Positions 35,837-45,255 of a stretch of DNA of 64,000 nucleotides are shown here, piece by piece. The stretch is from Candidatus Paracaedimonas acanthamoebae. Its GTDB lineage: Bacteria; Pseudomonadota; Alphaproteobacteria; Caedimonadales; Caedimonadaceae. The stretch's first letter is position 1; each line of letters starts with the position of its first letter. Below the pieces are notes generated by a model. It worked only from the letters and a program-made list of their open reading frames with translations, ran no database searches and was not told where the DNA came from. The stretch spans positions 1 through 64,000 of the forward strand of contig JAFKGL010000016.1 of assembly GCA_017307065.1 (NCBI GenBank), given 5' to 3'. The translations under genes and the position numbers were made by a program.

Positions 35837-37107
35837 GTGAGAATCAAACCCCTCAAGCCCTTAAAAAGAAGCAGTTCTTCATTTTAGCAGGGGTGGGATC
35901 TATTCTCGTCTTAGCGCTGCTTTTTCTCTTCGATGTAGTCTCAGGCTCTAAAGAGCCTCCAGTACAGTCAAAGACACAAGAGTCTAAGATTGCAGGCTCT
36001 ACTTCCCATCTTGATCCTCGTGAGATTTGGGCACAGCGAATGGAAGAAGAGTCCAAAAAGCTCAATGATAAGCTTTCATCACTTGAAGGACTTCTTAATC
36101 AAACGATGGCAGAAAATGCAAAGCGCACGTCATCGCAAGACGAAAATTCCCTTCAGCAGATGCAAGAGCAAATCAGTGAGCTTCGCACGCAACTGGAGCA
36201 GAAGAATCAAGAGCCAGAGCAAGACACATCCTCTGCCAGAGTCTCAACCTTTGATGGCCAGACATCCAGAAAGATTGTCCTCAACTTACGAAAGAATGCT
36301 CGCTATGAGGCACACCAAAACAGAAAGAAAGTTGAGGACACCATCCCCGCAGGCGCTTATGCCTCAGCCATACTTTTAGGGGGCGTTGATGCTTCTACGT
36401 CTGTCAGTGCTGCTAATGATCCACGGCCCGTGCTCTTGAGGGTCATTGATCCAGGAACCTTACCACGGAAGTTCAAAAGTGATCTCAAGAACTGCCATGT
36501 GTTGGCCTCTGCTCATGGGGATCTTTCCTCAGAACGTGTTTACATGCGCCTTGAAAAGCTCACCTGCACTGAACCCCTCACAGGTGAGATCTCTGAAACC
36601 CAAGTTGCAGGCTACATTTCAGGAGAAGATGGCAGAGCAGGCGTGAGAGGAGTTGTGGTTGATAAAACAACAGATCTCATGCGGAATAGCCTCTTAGGAG
36701 GCTTTGCAAGCGGTATCAGTAATTTCTTACAAGCCAGTAATCAAAGTAGCGTTTTCCCAACCACACCCTTTGGCCAGAAGAATGCTTTAACAGATGATCA
36801 GCTTCTTAAATCTGGAGCTTATAGTGGCATTGGCAATGCTTTAGAGAAGTATGCTGATTACTACATTAAGCGTGCTGAGCAATTACAACCTGTTCTCACA
36901 GTTCAAGCTGGCCGCAAGGTCAATATGGTCTTCACGGAAGGCACCAAGTTTGGCGACACCACCGTCAAACAAGTGATTGCTGAAGCCAGAGACCAAGCTC
37001 TTTCCCAATCAAGAGACAAAATCCAAGTTGAAGCCCTTAAAGAAACCAACAGCCAGAATAGTGAAAGCATTCACCGCTGGCTTCCTAAAATCGGAGAGAA
37101 TCAATGA
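35833..37107 (+). CDS. traB: Conjugal transfer core protein TraB (VirB10 type)
   Basis: A 424-residue energy-sensing core protein: one N-terminal membrane helix (about 15-36, FFILAGVGSILVLALLFLFD), a long coiled coil (about 70-135), then the TrbI/VirB10-like beta-barrel domain with IPAGAYASAILLGGVDASTS, KNCHVLASAHGDLSSERVYM, GYISGEDGRAGVRGVVVDKT and QPVLTVQAGRKVNMVFTEGT. It overlaps traK and traV at its ends by 4 bp. Confidence 0.93.
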   Translation: MSENQTPQALKKKQFFILAGVGSILVLALLFLFDVVSGSKEPPVQSKTQESKIAGSTSHLDPREIWAQRMEEESKKLNDKLSSLEGLLNQTMAENAKRTSSQDENSLQQMQEQISELRTQLEQKNQEPEQDTSSARVSTFDGQTSRKIVLNLRKNARYEAHQNRKKVEDTIPAGAYASAILLGGVDASTSVSAANDPRPVLLRVIDPGTLPRKFKSDLKNCHVLASAHGDLSSERVYMRLEKLTCTEPLTGEISETQVAGYISGEDGRAGVRGVVVDKTTDLMRNSLLGGFASGISNFLQASNQSSVFPTTPFGQKNALTDDQLLKSGAYSGIGNALEKYADYYIKRAEQLQPVLTVQAGRKVNMVFTEGTKFGDTTVKQVIAEARDQALSQSRDKIQVEALKETNSQNSESIHRWLPKIGENQ

Positions 37108-37448
37108 AACAAATAATTCCCATAATAACTTTACTCACACTTACGGCATGCACTTCTTACAAGGAAGGATTCGATTGTGAAGCCGTGCCTGGGGTGGGGT
37201 GTAAATCTATCACGCAAGTTGATCGTATGATTGATGAAAGCAAGATTGGAGCCGAAGAAGAGCAAGATCCTTTTTCTAATTCTAAAACCACACCAGGAGA
37301 AGTCACGGTCGGGAAGCAACAAGAGTCATTAAATAAGACTAGAGGTGTACATGTCTGGATCGCCCCTTATTCAGATGATGAAGGGATTTGGCATGGCTCC
37401 CAGAGTCTATTTGTGCCCCTTACAACAAATGAGAAAGGGGAGATGTGA
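37104..37448 (+). CDS. traV: Conjugal transfer lipoprotein TraV
   Basis: A 114-residue lipoprotein with a clear lipobox (LLTLTAC, Cys16), then the TraV pattern with paired cysteines FDCEAVPGVGCKSITQVDRM and a C-terminal RGVHVWIAPYSDDEGIWHGS. It anchors the TraB-TraK ring to the outer membrane. Gene order traB-traV-traC is canonical. Confidence 0.88.
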   Translation: MKQIIPIITLLTLTACTSYKEGFDCEAVPGVGCKSITQVDRMIDESKIGAEEEQDPFSNSKTTPGEVTVGKQQESLNKTRGVHVWIAPYSDDEGIWHGSQSLFVPLTTNEKGEM

Positions 37449-39946
37449 TGTTACAAAATCTGCCTCAACTCCTAGGTCATAAGATTGCCACCTTCTTTGG
37501 AGAGCGCACCAATTATGGGGTAAACCCCACCTCTCCTTCCTTGGATGCGCTCAATGAGGTCCTAAAGACCTACAGTCTTTCAGAATTTATGCCGTATGAA
37601 AGCTATGATCCAGGTGTGAGTCTTTTTAGCAATCATCAATCTATTGGTTTTGTCCTCGAAACACCCCCTTTGGTGGGATGTTCTGAGCAAATGCAAACGA
37701 TGGTGAGTGGTATCTTCCGTGATCTCTTGCCTGAAGAGTCCTGCCTTCAGTGTATCTTGTATGCGGACTCTCACATTGATGGCTTTTTAGAGAACTGGCA
37801 ACAATCCCGAAAGGGCAAGGGAGAGATCACAGAATACCTTGCCGAGCAAAGAATAAATCACTTAAGGAATCTTATCTTTGAAGGTACAGGCTCGACCTGC
37901 TTTCGTCATTATAGATTCATCATGGCTTACTCAAAACGGGGGAGCTTATTAAATCCTCTTTTAAAACAAGAAATCCTCTCTTTAAGAGACCAACTTTCAG
38001 CCGCTCTTCAAAACTTAGGTCTTCCCCTTAAACTATGGGATGCGAATGATCTCATACAAACGCTCTCAGGGTGGTTTACTTCAGCTCAAGAGACAGCCCA
38101 AGACACCCGCAAGTGGAATCAATTTGACTCACTTTCAAAGCAAATCCTCATTCCTGGCCAGCACTTCTTGATTGAACCAAAACATATTGTTGTAAACTTT
38201 GAAGACTCTTATACCCGCACGTATGCTGTTGAAACAGAGCCTGATGAATGGTCACTCCATGCTATGGGAGAGTTGATTGGCGATCAATTTAGGGAATACT
38301 TGCGACTCCCTTGCCCCTTTATGATCCACTATGGCGTTTATGTCCCGCCTCAGGAGAGTACCTCAACGCGTCTTAAAGCAAGAGCAGCGTACTCAGAACG
38401 GCAAGCCACCCCCTCCCTCATTAAGCTGATTCCCCGTCTTCAAGAAGAAGCAATGGAGTTTGCGTATATGCGAGAAAGACTTGCTGAAGGTGAGAGACTT
38501 GTGAGAACAAATCTTACAATTACGCTCTTTTGCCCACAACAACTTATGGAAAGAGCCGATCAAGCGCTGCATACAGTTTACAAAACGAAGAAGTGGAAGC
38601 TCCGAGCCAATAGAATTATTCATCTTCAATCCCTTTTAGGATGCTTGCCGATGAACTGGGGCGAAGGCATTCATGAAGACTTGAGCTATCATGGAAGGAC
38701 AAAAACCACTCTTTCAACAGAGTCTGCCAATCTTGTGCCTTTGCAAGGCGAGTGGTGTGGGACAAGATCTCCTGACGTCTTGCTCTCTGGAAGACGAGGA
38801 CAAATCTTTCATTGGTCTCCTTTTGATAACACGAGTGGTAATTATAATGTGTGTGTGGTGGGGCGGTCAGGCAGTGGTAAATCCTTCTTCATGCAAGAAA
38901 TGCTAACCTCCACTTTGGGGCTTGGGGGGCGTGTCTTTGTTCTTGATGTTGGCAGATCCTTTGAGAAGACCTGTCATTTATTAGGGGGCCAGTTTATTGA
39001 ATTTACCACAGATACCCCTTTATGCATTAATCCCTTCTCAACAATCCCCACTCAAAGTGTAGAAGAGACCTCCGATGCTTTAGCAATGTTAAGGCCCATT
39101 GTGGCGGTAATGGTAGCGCCTAAACGCGGTACCACCGATATTGAAAATGCCTTTATTGACAAGGCTGTCTTTGCAGCCTGGGAGAAGAATGGAGCAAATG
39201 CATCCATTGATGATATAGCCGAGTGGCTTCAACTTCAGACGGACGAGCGGGCCAAAGACCTCAGCACTATGCTCTTTCCTTACACATCCCAAGGGGCTTA
39301 TGGACGGTTCTTTAATGGCACATGTAATGTCAACTTTAAGCATAATCTTGTTGTCATTGAATTAGGGGAGCTTAAAGAGCGGAAAGAGCTTCAAAGTGTT
39401 GTCTTTAAAACAGTCTTTATGCAGATCCTTAATCAAATGCTGGGGGGCGATCGTAAAACCCCCACGCTCATTAAAATGGACGAGATTTGGGATGTCCTTA
39501 AAGGAGAACAAAAAGAAGAAGCACACTACATTGAAGCAGGGGTGCGGCAATCCCGTAAATTCTTCTGTGCTCTTGTCTTTGGCACCCAATCAGTTCATGA
39601 CTTTTACGCCTCTCCTGCAGCACAAGCTGCCTTTGAAAACTCTGATTGGCTGTGTTTACTTTCTCAAAAGAAAGAGTCCATTGCACAACTCAAAAAGAGT
39701 GAGCGTCTCTTACTTGATCCAGGAGCAGAAGAGCTTTTGAATTCAGTCACCACCCAACAAGGTAAATATGCCGAGATTATGATTGTGGGACCACAAGGAG
39801 CAGCTGTGGGAAGGCTTATTACTGATCCTTTCACGCGAATCCTTTATTCGACCAAGGCTGAAGAATATGCAGCTGTCAAACAGTATCAAGCGCAAGGCAT
39901 GAGCTTGCTGAATGCCGTAAAGGTTGTTGCAGGAGTTGCAGCATGA
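37448..39946 (+). CDS. traC: Conjugal transfer ATPase TraC (VirB4 type)
   Basis: An ATPase of about 832 residues that powers pilus assembly. N-terminal TraC-specific domain (1-440) with FSNHQSIGFVLETPPLVGC, then the ATPase core: Walker A GRSGSGKSFFMQE (about 472), RVFVLDVGRSFEKTCHLLGG, TPTLIKMDEIWDVLKGEQ (Walker B), arginine-rich QSRKFFCALVFGTQSV. ATG 37448 (overlapping the traV stop) is preferred over GTG 37445. Confidence 0.95.
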   Translation: MLQNLPQLLGHKIATFFGERTNYGVNPTSPSLDALNEVLKTYSLSEFMPYESYDPGVSLFSNHQSIGFVLETPPLVGCSEQMQTMVSGIFRDLLPEESCLQCILYADSHIDGFLENWQQSRKGKGEITEYLAEQRINHLRNLIFEGTGSTCFRHYRFIMAYSKRGSLLNPLLKQEILSLRDQLSAALQNLGLPLKLWDANDLIQTLSGWFTSAQETAQDTRKWNQFDSLSKQILIPGQHFLIEPKHIVVNFEDSYTRTYAVETEPDEWSLHAMGELIGDQFREYLRLPCPFMIHYGVYVPPQESTSTRLKARAAYSERQATPSLIKLIPRLQEEAMEFAYMRERLAEGERLVRTNLTITLFCPQQLMERADQALHTVYKTKKWKLRANRIIHLQSLLGCLPMNWGEGIHEDLSYHGRTKTTLSTESANLVPLQGEWCGTRSPDVLLSGRRGQIFHWSPFDNTSGNYNVCVVGRSGSGKSFFMQEMLTSTLGLGGRVFVLDVGRSFEKTCHLLGGQFIEFTTDTPLCINPFSTIPTQSVEETSDALAMLRPIVAVMVAPKRGTTDIENAFIDKAVFAAWEKNGANASIDDIAEWLQLQTDERAKDLSTMLFPYTSQGAYGRFFNGTCNVNFKHNLVVIELGELKERKELQSVVFKTVFMQILNQMLGGDRKTPTLIKMDEIWDVLKGEQKEEAHYIEAGVRQSRKFFCALVFGTQSVHDFYASPAAQAAFENSDWLCLLSQKKESIAQLKKSERLLLDPGAEELLNSVTTQQGKYAEIMIVGPQGAAVGRLITDPFTRILYSTKAEEYAAVKQYQAQGMSLLNAVKVVAGVAA

Positions 39947-40284
39947 GAACAGCTACTTTTAAGTTCATCATTATGGCAGGGACAACCCTTGCGGCTCATC
40001 TTATTGCCCTAGGACTCTTCTATAAGGTGATGCCTCAGCCCAAAGAACAAAAGATTGCGGTTGTGGATCTCCAATCTCTCCTTCTAAGCCAACTTAAGGG
40101 AAATGCCACCCAAACAGATGCTGAGCTTGCGTTGAGGATGAAGAAGCTCCATCACCAAATCCAAAATATCACAACCCAACTCTCTCAAGAAACAGGGGCG
40201 CTCATTGTCTCTAAAGACGCTCTTCTCTCAAAAGGGGAAGACTGGACAGAGATTGTGCGGAAGAAATTGGAGAGCTTATCATGA
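39943..40284 (+). CDS. trbI: Type-F conjugative transfer protein TrbI-like
   Basis: A 113-residue inner-membrane protein with one N-terminal helix (about 7-28), a hinge and a periplasmic helical tail, including IAVVDLQSLLLSQLKG. The layout, size and position between traC and the S26 peptidase fit TrbI of the F-type operon, a pilus-retraction-related factor. Sequence similarity is modest. Confidence 0.75.
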   Translation: MRTATFKFIIMAGTTLAAHLIALGLFYKVMPQPKEQKIAVVDLQSLLLSQLKGNATQTDAELALRMKKLHHQIQNITTQLSQETGALIVSKDALLSKGEDWTEIVRKKLESLS

Positions 40285-40781
40285 ACCCAAAGCTTGTTCG
40301 CCTTCTCCCGTTGAAATATCTGAATGTCGCCAACGGTATTCTTGTTTTCATCCTTGTGCTTGGCCTTGGCAATTGCATTTATGAGCGTACAACCCTTGCG
40401 ATCAACGGAAGTAAATCGTTAGAGGGCAAGTACTTCTTCGTCATTAAGAGCTATGGAGCCCCTCTTACTCTTAAAGAAGGCGATTATGTCGCTTTCACTC
40501 ATCCTTGGGTGCCAGGGATTGTTATTAAGCAAGTGAAGGGAGTGTCAGGAGACACTGTCCTTCATATCAATCATAAAGCTTTTGTAAATGAAGAGCTTAT
40601 TGGTCCTATTTTTAGCTTAAGTCGTGATCAAAGAACTTTAACCCCTGGATTCCAGGGCATTATCCCTCAAGGATCATACTTTGTGGCAGGTGAGCATGCG
40701 CGGAGCTTTGATTCTCGGTATGCAGAAGTGGGGCTTTTAACAAATGAGAACATCTATGGCAAAGCTTATAAGATATTTTAG
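40281..40781 (+). CDS. S26-family conjugative transfer signal peptidase (RP4 TraF-like)
   Basis: A 166-residue membrane peptidase of the S26 family. One N-terminal helix (about 16-34) is followed by the catalytic-type motif INGSKSLEGKYFFVI (Ser general site), VIKQVKGVSGDTV (Lys box) and YFVAGEHARSFDSRYAEVGL, the expected GDxxxxSxDSR-like end. It would process the pilin precursor, which carries a long leader. It overlaps the traW gene. Confidence 0.85.
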   Translation: MNPKLVRLLPLKYLNVANGILVFILVLGLGNCIYERTTLAINGSKSLEGKYFFVIKSYGAPLTLKEGDYVAFTHPWVPGIVIKQVKGVSGDTVLHINHKAFVNEELIGPIFSLSRDQRTLTPGFQGIIPQGSYFVAGEHARSFDSRYAEVGLLTNENIYGKAYKIF

Positions 40782-41388
40782 CGTTTCTCTATTTATGATT
40801 TCCTCACTCCCTGCCAAGGACTTATGTTGTCATGGGGAACTCTTTCCGATTGCGGAAGAAAGCCTCCTTGAAGTTATCAAGAGGCGCCTTCTCAACATGC
40901 AAGAAAGTGGCGCCCTTGAGACCTACCAGAAGCAGCTTGCAGAGCATGCCAAGAAGAAAGCACTCATCCCCGAGCCTGTTAAGATTCAGCATACGAAAAT
41001 CTCGCGTACTTTTTACTATGATCCAACACTCACGTTATCTGAAGACTTGAAGGATCACGAAGGGCAGGTTTTTGCCAAGAAAGGCGATAAAGCTAATCCT
41101 TTAGAGATTATCCCTCTTACCAAGGAATTGCTCTTTATCGATGGGGAAGATGAAGAGCATCTAAATTGGGCGCTTTCTCGTACCTTCCCTTCAAAAATTA
41201 TCCTTATTAGAGGCCAACCTCTCAAGCTGGAAGAGAGACATCATCGCCCCTTTTATTTTGATCAGTTAGGGTTTCTCACGGGGCGCTTAAGCATTAAGCA
41301 GGTTCCTGCCCGCGTCTTTCAAGAAGGCACACGCCTTAAAATAGAAGAATTAAACATCCACATAACACGGAGTTCTAATCATGAATAA
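40756..41388 (+). CDS. traW: Conjugal transfer protein TraW
   Basis: A 210-residue secreted protein: a signal peptide (hydrophobic 7-16, SLPAKD cleavage), an N-terminal FPIAEESLLEVIKRRLLNMQ segment matching TraW-N, and the TraW core with RTFYYDPTLTLSEDLKDHEG, LFIDGEDEEHLNWALSR and KIILIRGQPLKL. It acts with TraU in pilus assembly. ATG 40756 is chosen over 40744 because it begins the signal peptide. It overlaps the S26 gene by 26 bp. Confidence 0.88.
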   Translation: MAKLIRYFSVSLFMISSLPAKDLCCHGELFPIAEESLLEVIKRRLLNMQESGALETYQKQLAEHAKKKALIPEPVKIQHTKISRTFYYDPTLTLSEDLKDHEGQVFAKKGDKANPLEIIPLTKELLFIDGEDEEHLNWALSRTFPSKIILIRGQPLKLEERHHRPFYFDQLGFLTGRLSIKQVPARVFQEGTRLKIEELNIHITRSSNHE

Positions 41389-41698
41389 GTTATTCCTTAA
41401 AATTGGTATCATATTTCTTGCATGTATTGCCTTGCTTACCTTCCCAATCTTCAAGCGAGCCTCTCTTGAGCGAAAAATCTTGCATGATTATGAGGTGCTG
41501 CAAAAACCTGAAGCTATCACTGATGCCAAAACCTTGAAGAGAGTCCATCACCTTGGCCAGAAATATGGCTATGGAGAGGTGTACACAACTTTAACAACAG
41601 AACAGCTTTTTGGCCCGCAGGCTGAACATCCTTACAAATCACCGCCTGAAAATACTGAGAAATCTAATACTTCCACAGAAGGACAAGATAGAATATGA
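41381..41698 (+). CDS. Unknown single-helix protein in the tra operon
   Basis: A 105-residue protein with one N-terminal membrane helix or signal anchor (about 5-24) and a hydrophilic tail with YGYGEVYTTLTTEQLFGPQA. No family recognised. It overlaps the traW stop by 8 bp and the next gene by 4 bp, so it is translationally embedded in the transfer operon and likely belongs to the machine. Confidence 0.7.
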   Translation: MNKLFLKIGIIFLACIALLTFPIFKRASLERKILHDYEVLQKPEAITDAKTLKRVHHLGQKYGYGEVYTTLTTEQLFGPQAEHPYKSPPENTEKSNTSTEGQDRI

Positions 41699-41961
41699 AA
41701 CACTATAGATATCAATTTTTGAGTAAGTTCTTTAAGTATCCGCGTTTTTCAGGCGTAAGGTTCCTAAAGCTCTCAAAGCTTGATTGGGTGGTGATCAAGT
41801 TCTTCGCAGCATTGCTCCTCCTTATAGTGGGCATATGTCATACCCACCTTCTTATCAAAGACCTGCAATCAAGTTTTGAATTAAGACACATTGAGGCGCT
41901 CAATAAGAAGCTTAAAGAGCAAGAAGGGAGTAAAGGCTCAACAAAAGAGGAAGGCAAGTAG
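41695..41961 (+). CDS. Unknown small membrane protein in the tra operon
   Basis: An 88-residue protein with a basic N-terminus, one membrane helix (about 30-51, VIKFFAALLLLIVGICHTHL) and a charged helical tail (EALNKKLKEQEG). The predicted topology is cytoplasmic N-terminus, periplasmic tail. Not recognised. It is coupled to the previous gene (ATGA) and stops 3 bp before traU. Confidence 0.65.
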   Translation: MKHYRYQFLSKFFKYPRFSGVRFLKLSKLDWVVIKFFAALLLLIVGICHTHLLIKDLQSSFELRHIEALNKKLKEQEGSKGSTKEEGK

Positions 41962-41964
41962 CCT

Positions 41965-42945
41965 ATGCGTAAGCTCACCTTCTTCCTTTGCTGCTGGGCT
42001 GCTTTTACCTTTGAGGGGCGTGCTGCCTGTCATGGACGGTTTGTGAATCCTATAACCGATATTTGCTGGTCGTGTATCTTTCCTATCACGTTGGGCGGCA
42101 TTAACCTGATGAGAAGTGGGGAAGACACCCCTAACCCCAGAGATTTTGTCTGCTATTGCTCAACCCCTGTGCCAAGGGTCGGAATTCCAATTTCTTTCTG
42201 GGAGCCTGTGAGGCTCGTGGATGTCACAAGAACGCCTTATTGCCTGGTCAATATGGGGGGAGTCCAGATTGGAAGTTCAGGTATGACGCACCGAGGCGGC
42301 AACGCCACTAAATCAAGTGTTTTGGGCGGTCTTAAGCATAGTTTTTATAATGTGCACTGGTATGTGTACCCTGTGATTTGGTGGCTGGAGCTTTTGATTG
42401 ATTTTGTCTGTTTAGAGAAAGCTTCTTTTGATCTTTTATGGATCACAGAAGTCGATCCCACCTGGAATGATGATGAATTGGGCTTTCTCACTAATCCTGA
42501 AGCTGTCTTTTTTGGAAATCCTATGGCACAAGCCGCATGCGCTGCCGATTGTGTTGCAGCATCCGCTGGATTTCCCAATGATTTGTTCTTCTGGTGTGGG
42601 GGATGTCAAGGAAGCCTTTATCCTTTTGGGGGCACAATCACTCATCATGTAGGGGGTGTGCAAGCCTCCCTCCTCGCCACTCAACGGTTTATAGCTCGCC
42701 TTCATCGCTTTGGCCTTTTATGGGGATACATGGGCAGCTCTGGCCTTTGTGGAAAGTACCCCATGCCCATCATTAAAAAGTCCCAATACAAAACACAAAT
42801 GACATATCCCATCCCAGCAACCCATAAGGGTTGTTACCCTTTAGGACGCACGGAAGTCACCTATAGTTCAGGACGAGAGTTTCCCACCCGCGGTGAGGAT
42901 TTTGGCTATTTAATATGGAGAAAGAGAAATTGCTGCTTGCTTTAA
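41965..42945 (+). CDS. traU: Conjugal transfer protein TraU
   Basis: A 326-residue secreted, Cys-rich pilus-assembly protein. A signal peptide (about 1-19) is followed by the hallmark CHGRFVNPITDICWSCIFPI, TLGGI, PVPRVGIPISFWEPVRLVDV and YCLVNMGGVQ. Many cysteine pairs suggest dependence on disulfide formation. Gene order traW-traU-trbC is as in F, with two small extra genes inserted. Confidence 0.93.
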   Translation: MRKLTFFLCCWAAFTFEGRAACHGRFVNPITDICWSCIFPITLGGINLMRSGEDTPNPRDFVCYCSTPVPRVGIPISFWEPVRLVDVTRTPYCLVNMGGVQIGSSGMTHRGGNATKSSVLGGLKHSFYNVHWYVYPVIWWLELLIDFVCLEKASFDLLWITEVDPTWNDDELGFLTNPEAVFFGNPMAQAACAADCVAASAGFPNDLFFWCGGCQGSLYPFGGTITHHVGGVQASLLATQRFIARLHRFGLLWGYMGSSGLCGKYPMPIIKKSQYKTQMTYPIPATHKGCYPLGRTEVTYSSGREFPTRGEDFGYLIWRKRNCCLL

Positions 42946-43445
42946 GATTACCATTATATCTCGTGCTGAGCTTATCCTTAACCAACAAACTTATGGCTCT
43001 CTGTCCCACGAGCCAAGAGCATCCCAAAACCTGCCCTGTTCAAAAGCTAAGTGCTCCCCAAGAAGAAAAACTTCCGACAGTTTTGGTCTTTGCTTCCTTT
43101 TCTATGCCTCAAGCAACGATAAAACATTTGGCAATTGACCTTAAAAAGGTTGGTGGTGCTTTAGTGATCAGAGGCCTTATTAATAATAGTTTTAAAGAGA
43201 CTGCCATGGCTCTTCAAAAATTGGAGACAGGGGTTCTTCTCGATCCAACCCTCTTTGAGAAGTATAATGTTACTTCTGTCCCCACCTTTATCATCTTTGA
43301 AGGCGATCTTAAGGACGAACACCCACCTTATGACCGCCTTATGGGCAATGTCAGTTTACGATTTGTTCTTGAGAAGGTCGCTCAAGAAGGCGAGATCAAA
43401 AGTGTTGCTCTTTTGCTTGAGAAGCTCAAAGGGGGCCAAGCATGA
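42915..43445 (+). CDS. trbC: Type-F conjugative transfer protein TrbC
   Basis: A 176-residue exported protein: hydrophobic N-terminal signal (about 5-25), then a thioredoxin-like fold with TVLVFASFSMPQATIKHLAI, ALVIRGLINNSFKETAMALQ and YNVTSVPTFIIFEGD. This matches F-type TrbC. It begins inside the traU 3' end (31-bp overlap), with no strong ribosome site, so coupling is likely. Confidence 0.87.
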   Translation: MEKEKLLLALRLPLYLVLSLSLTNKLMALCPTSQEHPKTCPVQKLSAPQEEKLPTVLVFASFSMPQATIKHLAIDLKKVGGALVIRGLINNSFKETAMALQKLETGVLLDPTLFEKYNVTSVPTFIIFEGDLKDEHPPYDRLMGNVSLRFVLEKVAQEGEIKSVALLLEKLKGGQA

Positions 43446-45250
43446 AATGCCTCTTGAGTCTTATCATGGTGGTATCTTCCTTATGGGCGTCTGAAATGGA
43501 TGAAAAGGCCAAGGAAGGAACTTCTCATGCAGAGAAACTTAAAGTTGAGAGTCAGAGCACGTCTTTGAATCCTGCAAGTATAAACCTTAAAAAGGATATT
43601 CCAGAATATAAAGATGGTGTTGCGGCTTCAAAGCTTGATGACAGCGCGCTTAAGCAAGCTGAATCTCATGCCATTCATGATGATCATGCAAGCCACATTT
43701 ACAATCTTCACACCCATAAAGATACCAGCATTAAGATTGATCCTCTCCATGATCCTTTAATTGTTGAGTCCGAAGCCCTCCTTAAAAATCCCATAAAAAT
43801 CTTAGCAGAAGAGCCTCATCAAGTGGTGGAAGACGCAGAGGAAGAGATTTATGAAGAAGTTAAATGTGAAGAGGCTAGAGATCCTTTTGAGCAAAGCTGC
43901 CTTGAAGATCGGAATGTCATCGTCAATACACCTCCTACCCAAACGTACCCTCTTACGATGACTGTTTATTCTCATGGGTGGTCAGGTGGGCTCTCGCGAA
44001 ATGTCATTACAGGACAAAAATATGACAGCTCTACAATGAATAATGGGGGTGGATACGCAGCATGGACACGGATTGAAAATCCTTTTCCCTCTTCTTTAGG
44101 CACCATTATCAGTGTGACGCATACCAATCCTCAATGGTACACCTCTTTTTCTAATAATATCCTAAATGTTACAACCAGCAATGGGGGCTGGTTTTGGATT
44201 AATTATTATTATGCCACTTTTGATATTGTCTACCAGCCTCTTGCAACTGAAAAGGATGTTGTTGAGACGATTCAAGATGGGTGCCAGTTCCTAGAGGCTA
44301 ACTCTGATAAGGAAGTGTGTTCTTATGAGACGATGGAAATCACCCAAGGGCCTGAGACAAGGGTCTTTAATGGTCTGGCTGTAACGCGAGACTGGTGGCA
44401 AAGACGAAAAACTTATTCCTGCCTTCCACAGGCCAAAAATAATTGTGATGCTTTAAGAACTCGTGGCTGCATGCAGGTCGGATCACACTGTTTAGAATAT
44501 ATTAACAAGATTTGTATTAAGTACGAGCAAACCTTTAAATGTCCTCAAACAAGGAAACTTAAGGTCACTCGACTCAAAGGGGGAAAAGCCCCTTATTGCA
44601 TCACGGGAAATTGTTTCACCCCTAGTTATGCCCCTAACACCGAGATGCTCGATGCCATCTCAAAATTAGAAGTATTTAGGAAAATCCAAGAAGACTTAAG
44701 AGCCAAAAAGCCAGAAATCTTTGGGGGTGATCATGACCATTGTAAAAAGAATCTTGCCAACTTCAGGGATTGCTGTAAGGGGGGCAAAGGCTGGGGTGTT
44801 TCTTTAAAGCTGGCAGATTGTGATGCTAATGATGAAAGACTAGCGGAGCGCAAAAGCAAGAACCTTTGTGTATATATTGGTTCTTTTTGTAAAGAAAAAG
44901 AGAAATTAACGGGGATTTGTCTTAAGAAGCAATTCTCTTACTGTTGTTTCCATTCCAAGCTTTCACGAATTATCCATGAGCAAGGACGCCCTCAGATTGG
45001 CCTCGGTTGGGGATCACCTAAAAACCCAACGTGTCGTGGCCTCACAAAAGAGGAAATTTCCCAAATTGATTTCTCTAAGCTTGATCTCAGTGAAATCAAC
45101 CAAGAACTCATGAGCCGCTATCAGGAAAAAGACCTTTCTTCTTATGTCAACCAAAGACCTAATCTCCTTCAAAACATCGACACGCAAATTAAGTTGATCC
45201 AGAAGGAACTCTCGGTTCCTAAAGACAAAAAGCCAGAGCGGGAACTTTAA
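43442..45250 (+). CDS. traN: Conjugal transfer mating-pair stabilisation protein TraN
   Basis: A 602-residue exported cysteine-rich outer-membrane protein that stabilises mating pairs. A short signal peptide (SLIMVVSSLWASE) is followed by a low-complexity acidic/His segment, a beta-rich region (DREVIV-like CLEDRNVIVNTPPTQTYPLT) and the TraN signature: TYSCLPQAKNNCDALRTRGC, CCKGGKGWGVSLKLADCDAN, CVYIGSFCKEKEKLTGICLK, YCCFHSKLSRIIHEQGRPQI, GLGWG. The RelBE module follows on the other strand. Confidence 0.9.
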   Translation: MKCLLSLIMVVSSLWASEMDEKAKEGTSHAEKLKVESQSTSLNPASINLKKDIPEYKDGVAASKLDDSALKQAESHAIHDDHASHIYNLHTHKDTSIKIDPLHDPLIVESEALLKNPIKILAEEPHQVVEDAEEEIYEEVKCEEARDPFEQSCLEDRNVIVNTPPTQTYPLTMTVYSHGWSGGLSRNVITGQKYDSSTMNNGGGYAAWTRIENPFPSSLGTIISVTHTNPQWYTSFSNNILNVTTSNGGWFWINYYYATFDIVYQPLATEKDVVETIQDGCQFLEANSDKEVCSYETMEITQGPETRVFNGLAVTRDWWQRRKTYSCLPQAKNNCDALRTRGCMQVGSHCLEYINKICIKYEQTFKCPQTRKLKVTRLKGGKAPYCITGNCFTPSYAPNTEMLDAISKLEVFRKIQEDLRAKKPEIFGGDHDHCKKNLANFRDCCKGGKGWGVSLKLADCDANDERLAERKSKNLCVYIGSFCKEKEKLTGICLKKQFSYCCFHSKLSRIIHEQGRPQIGLGWGSPKNPTCRGLTKEEISQIDFSKLDLSEINQELMSRYQEKDLSSYVNQRPNLLQNIDTQIKLIQKELSVPKDKKPEREL

Positions 45251-45255
45251 AGATG

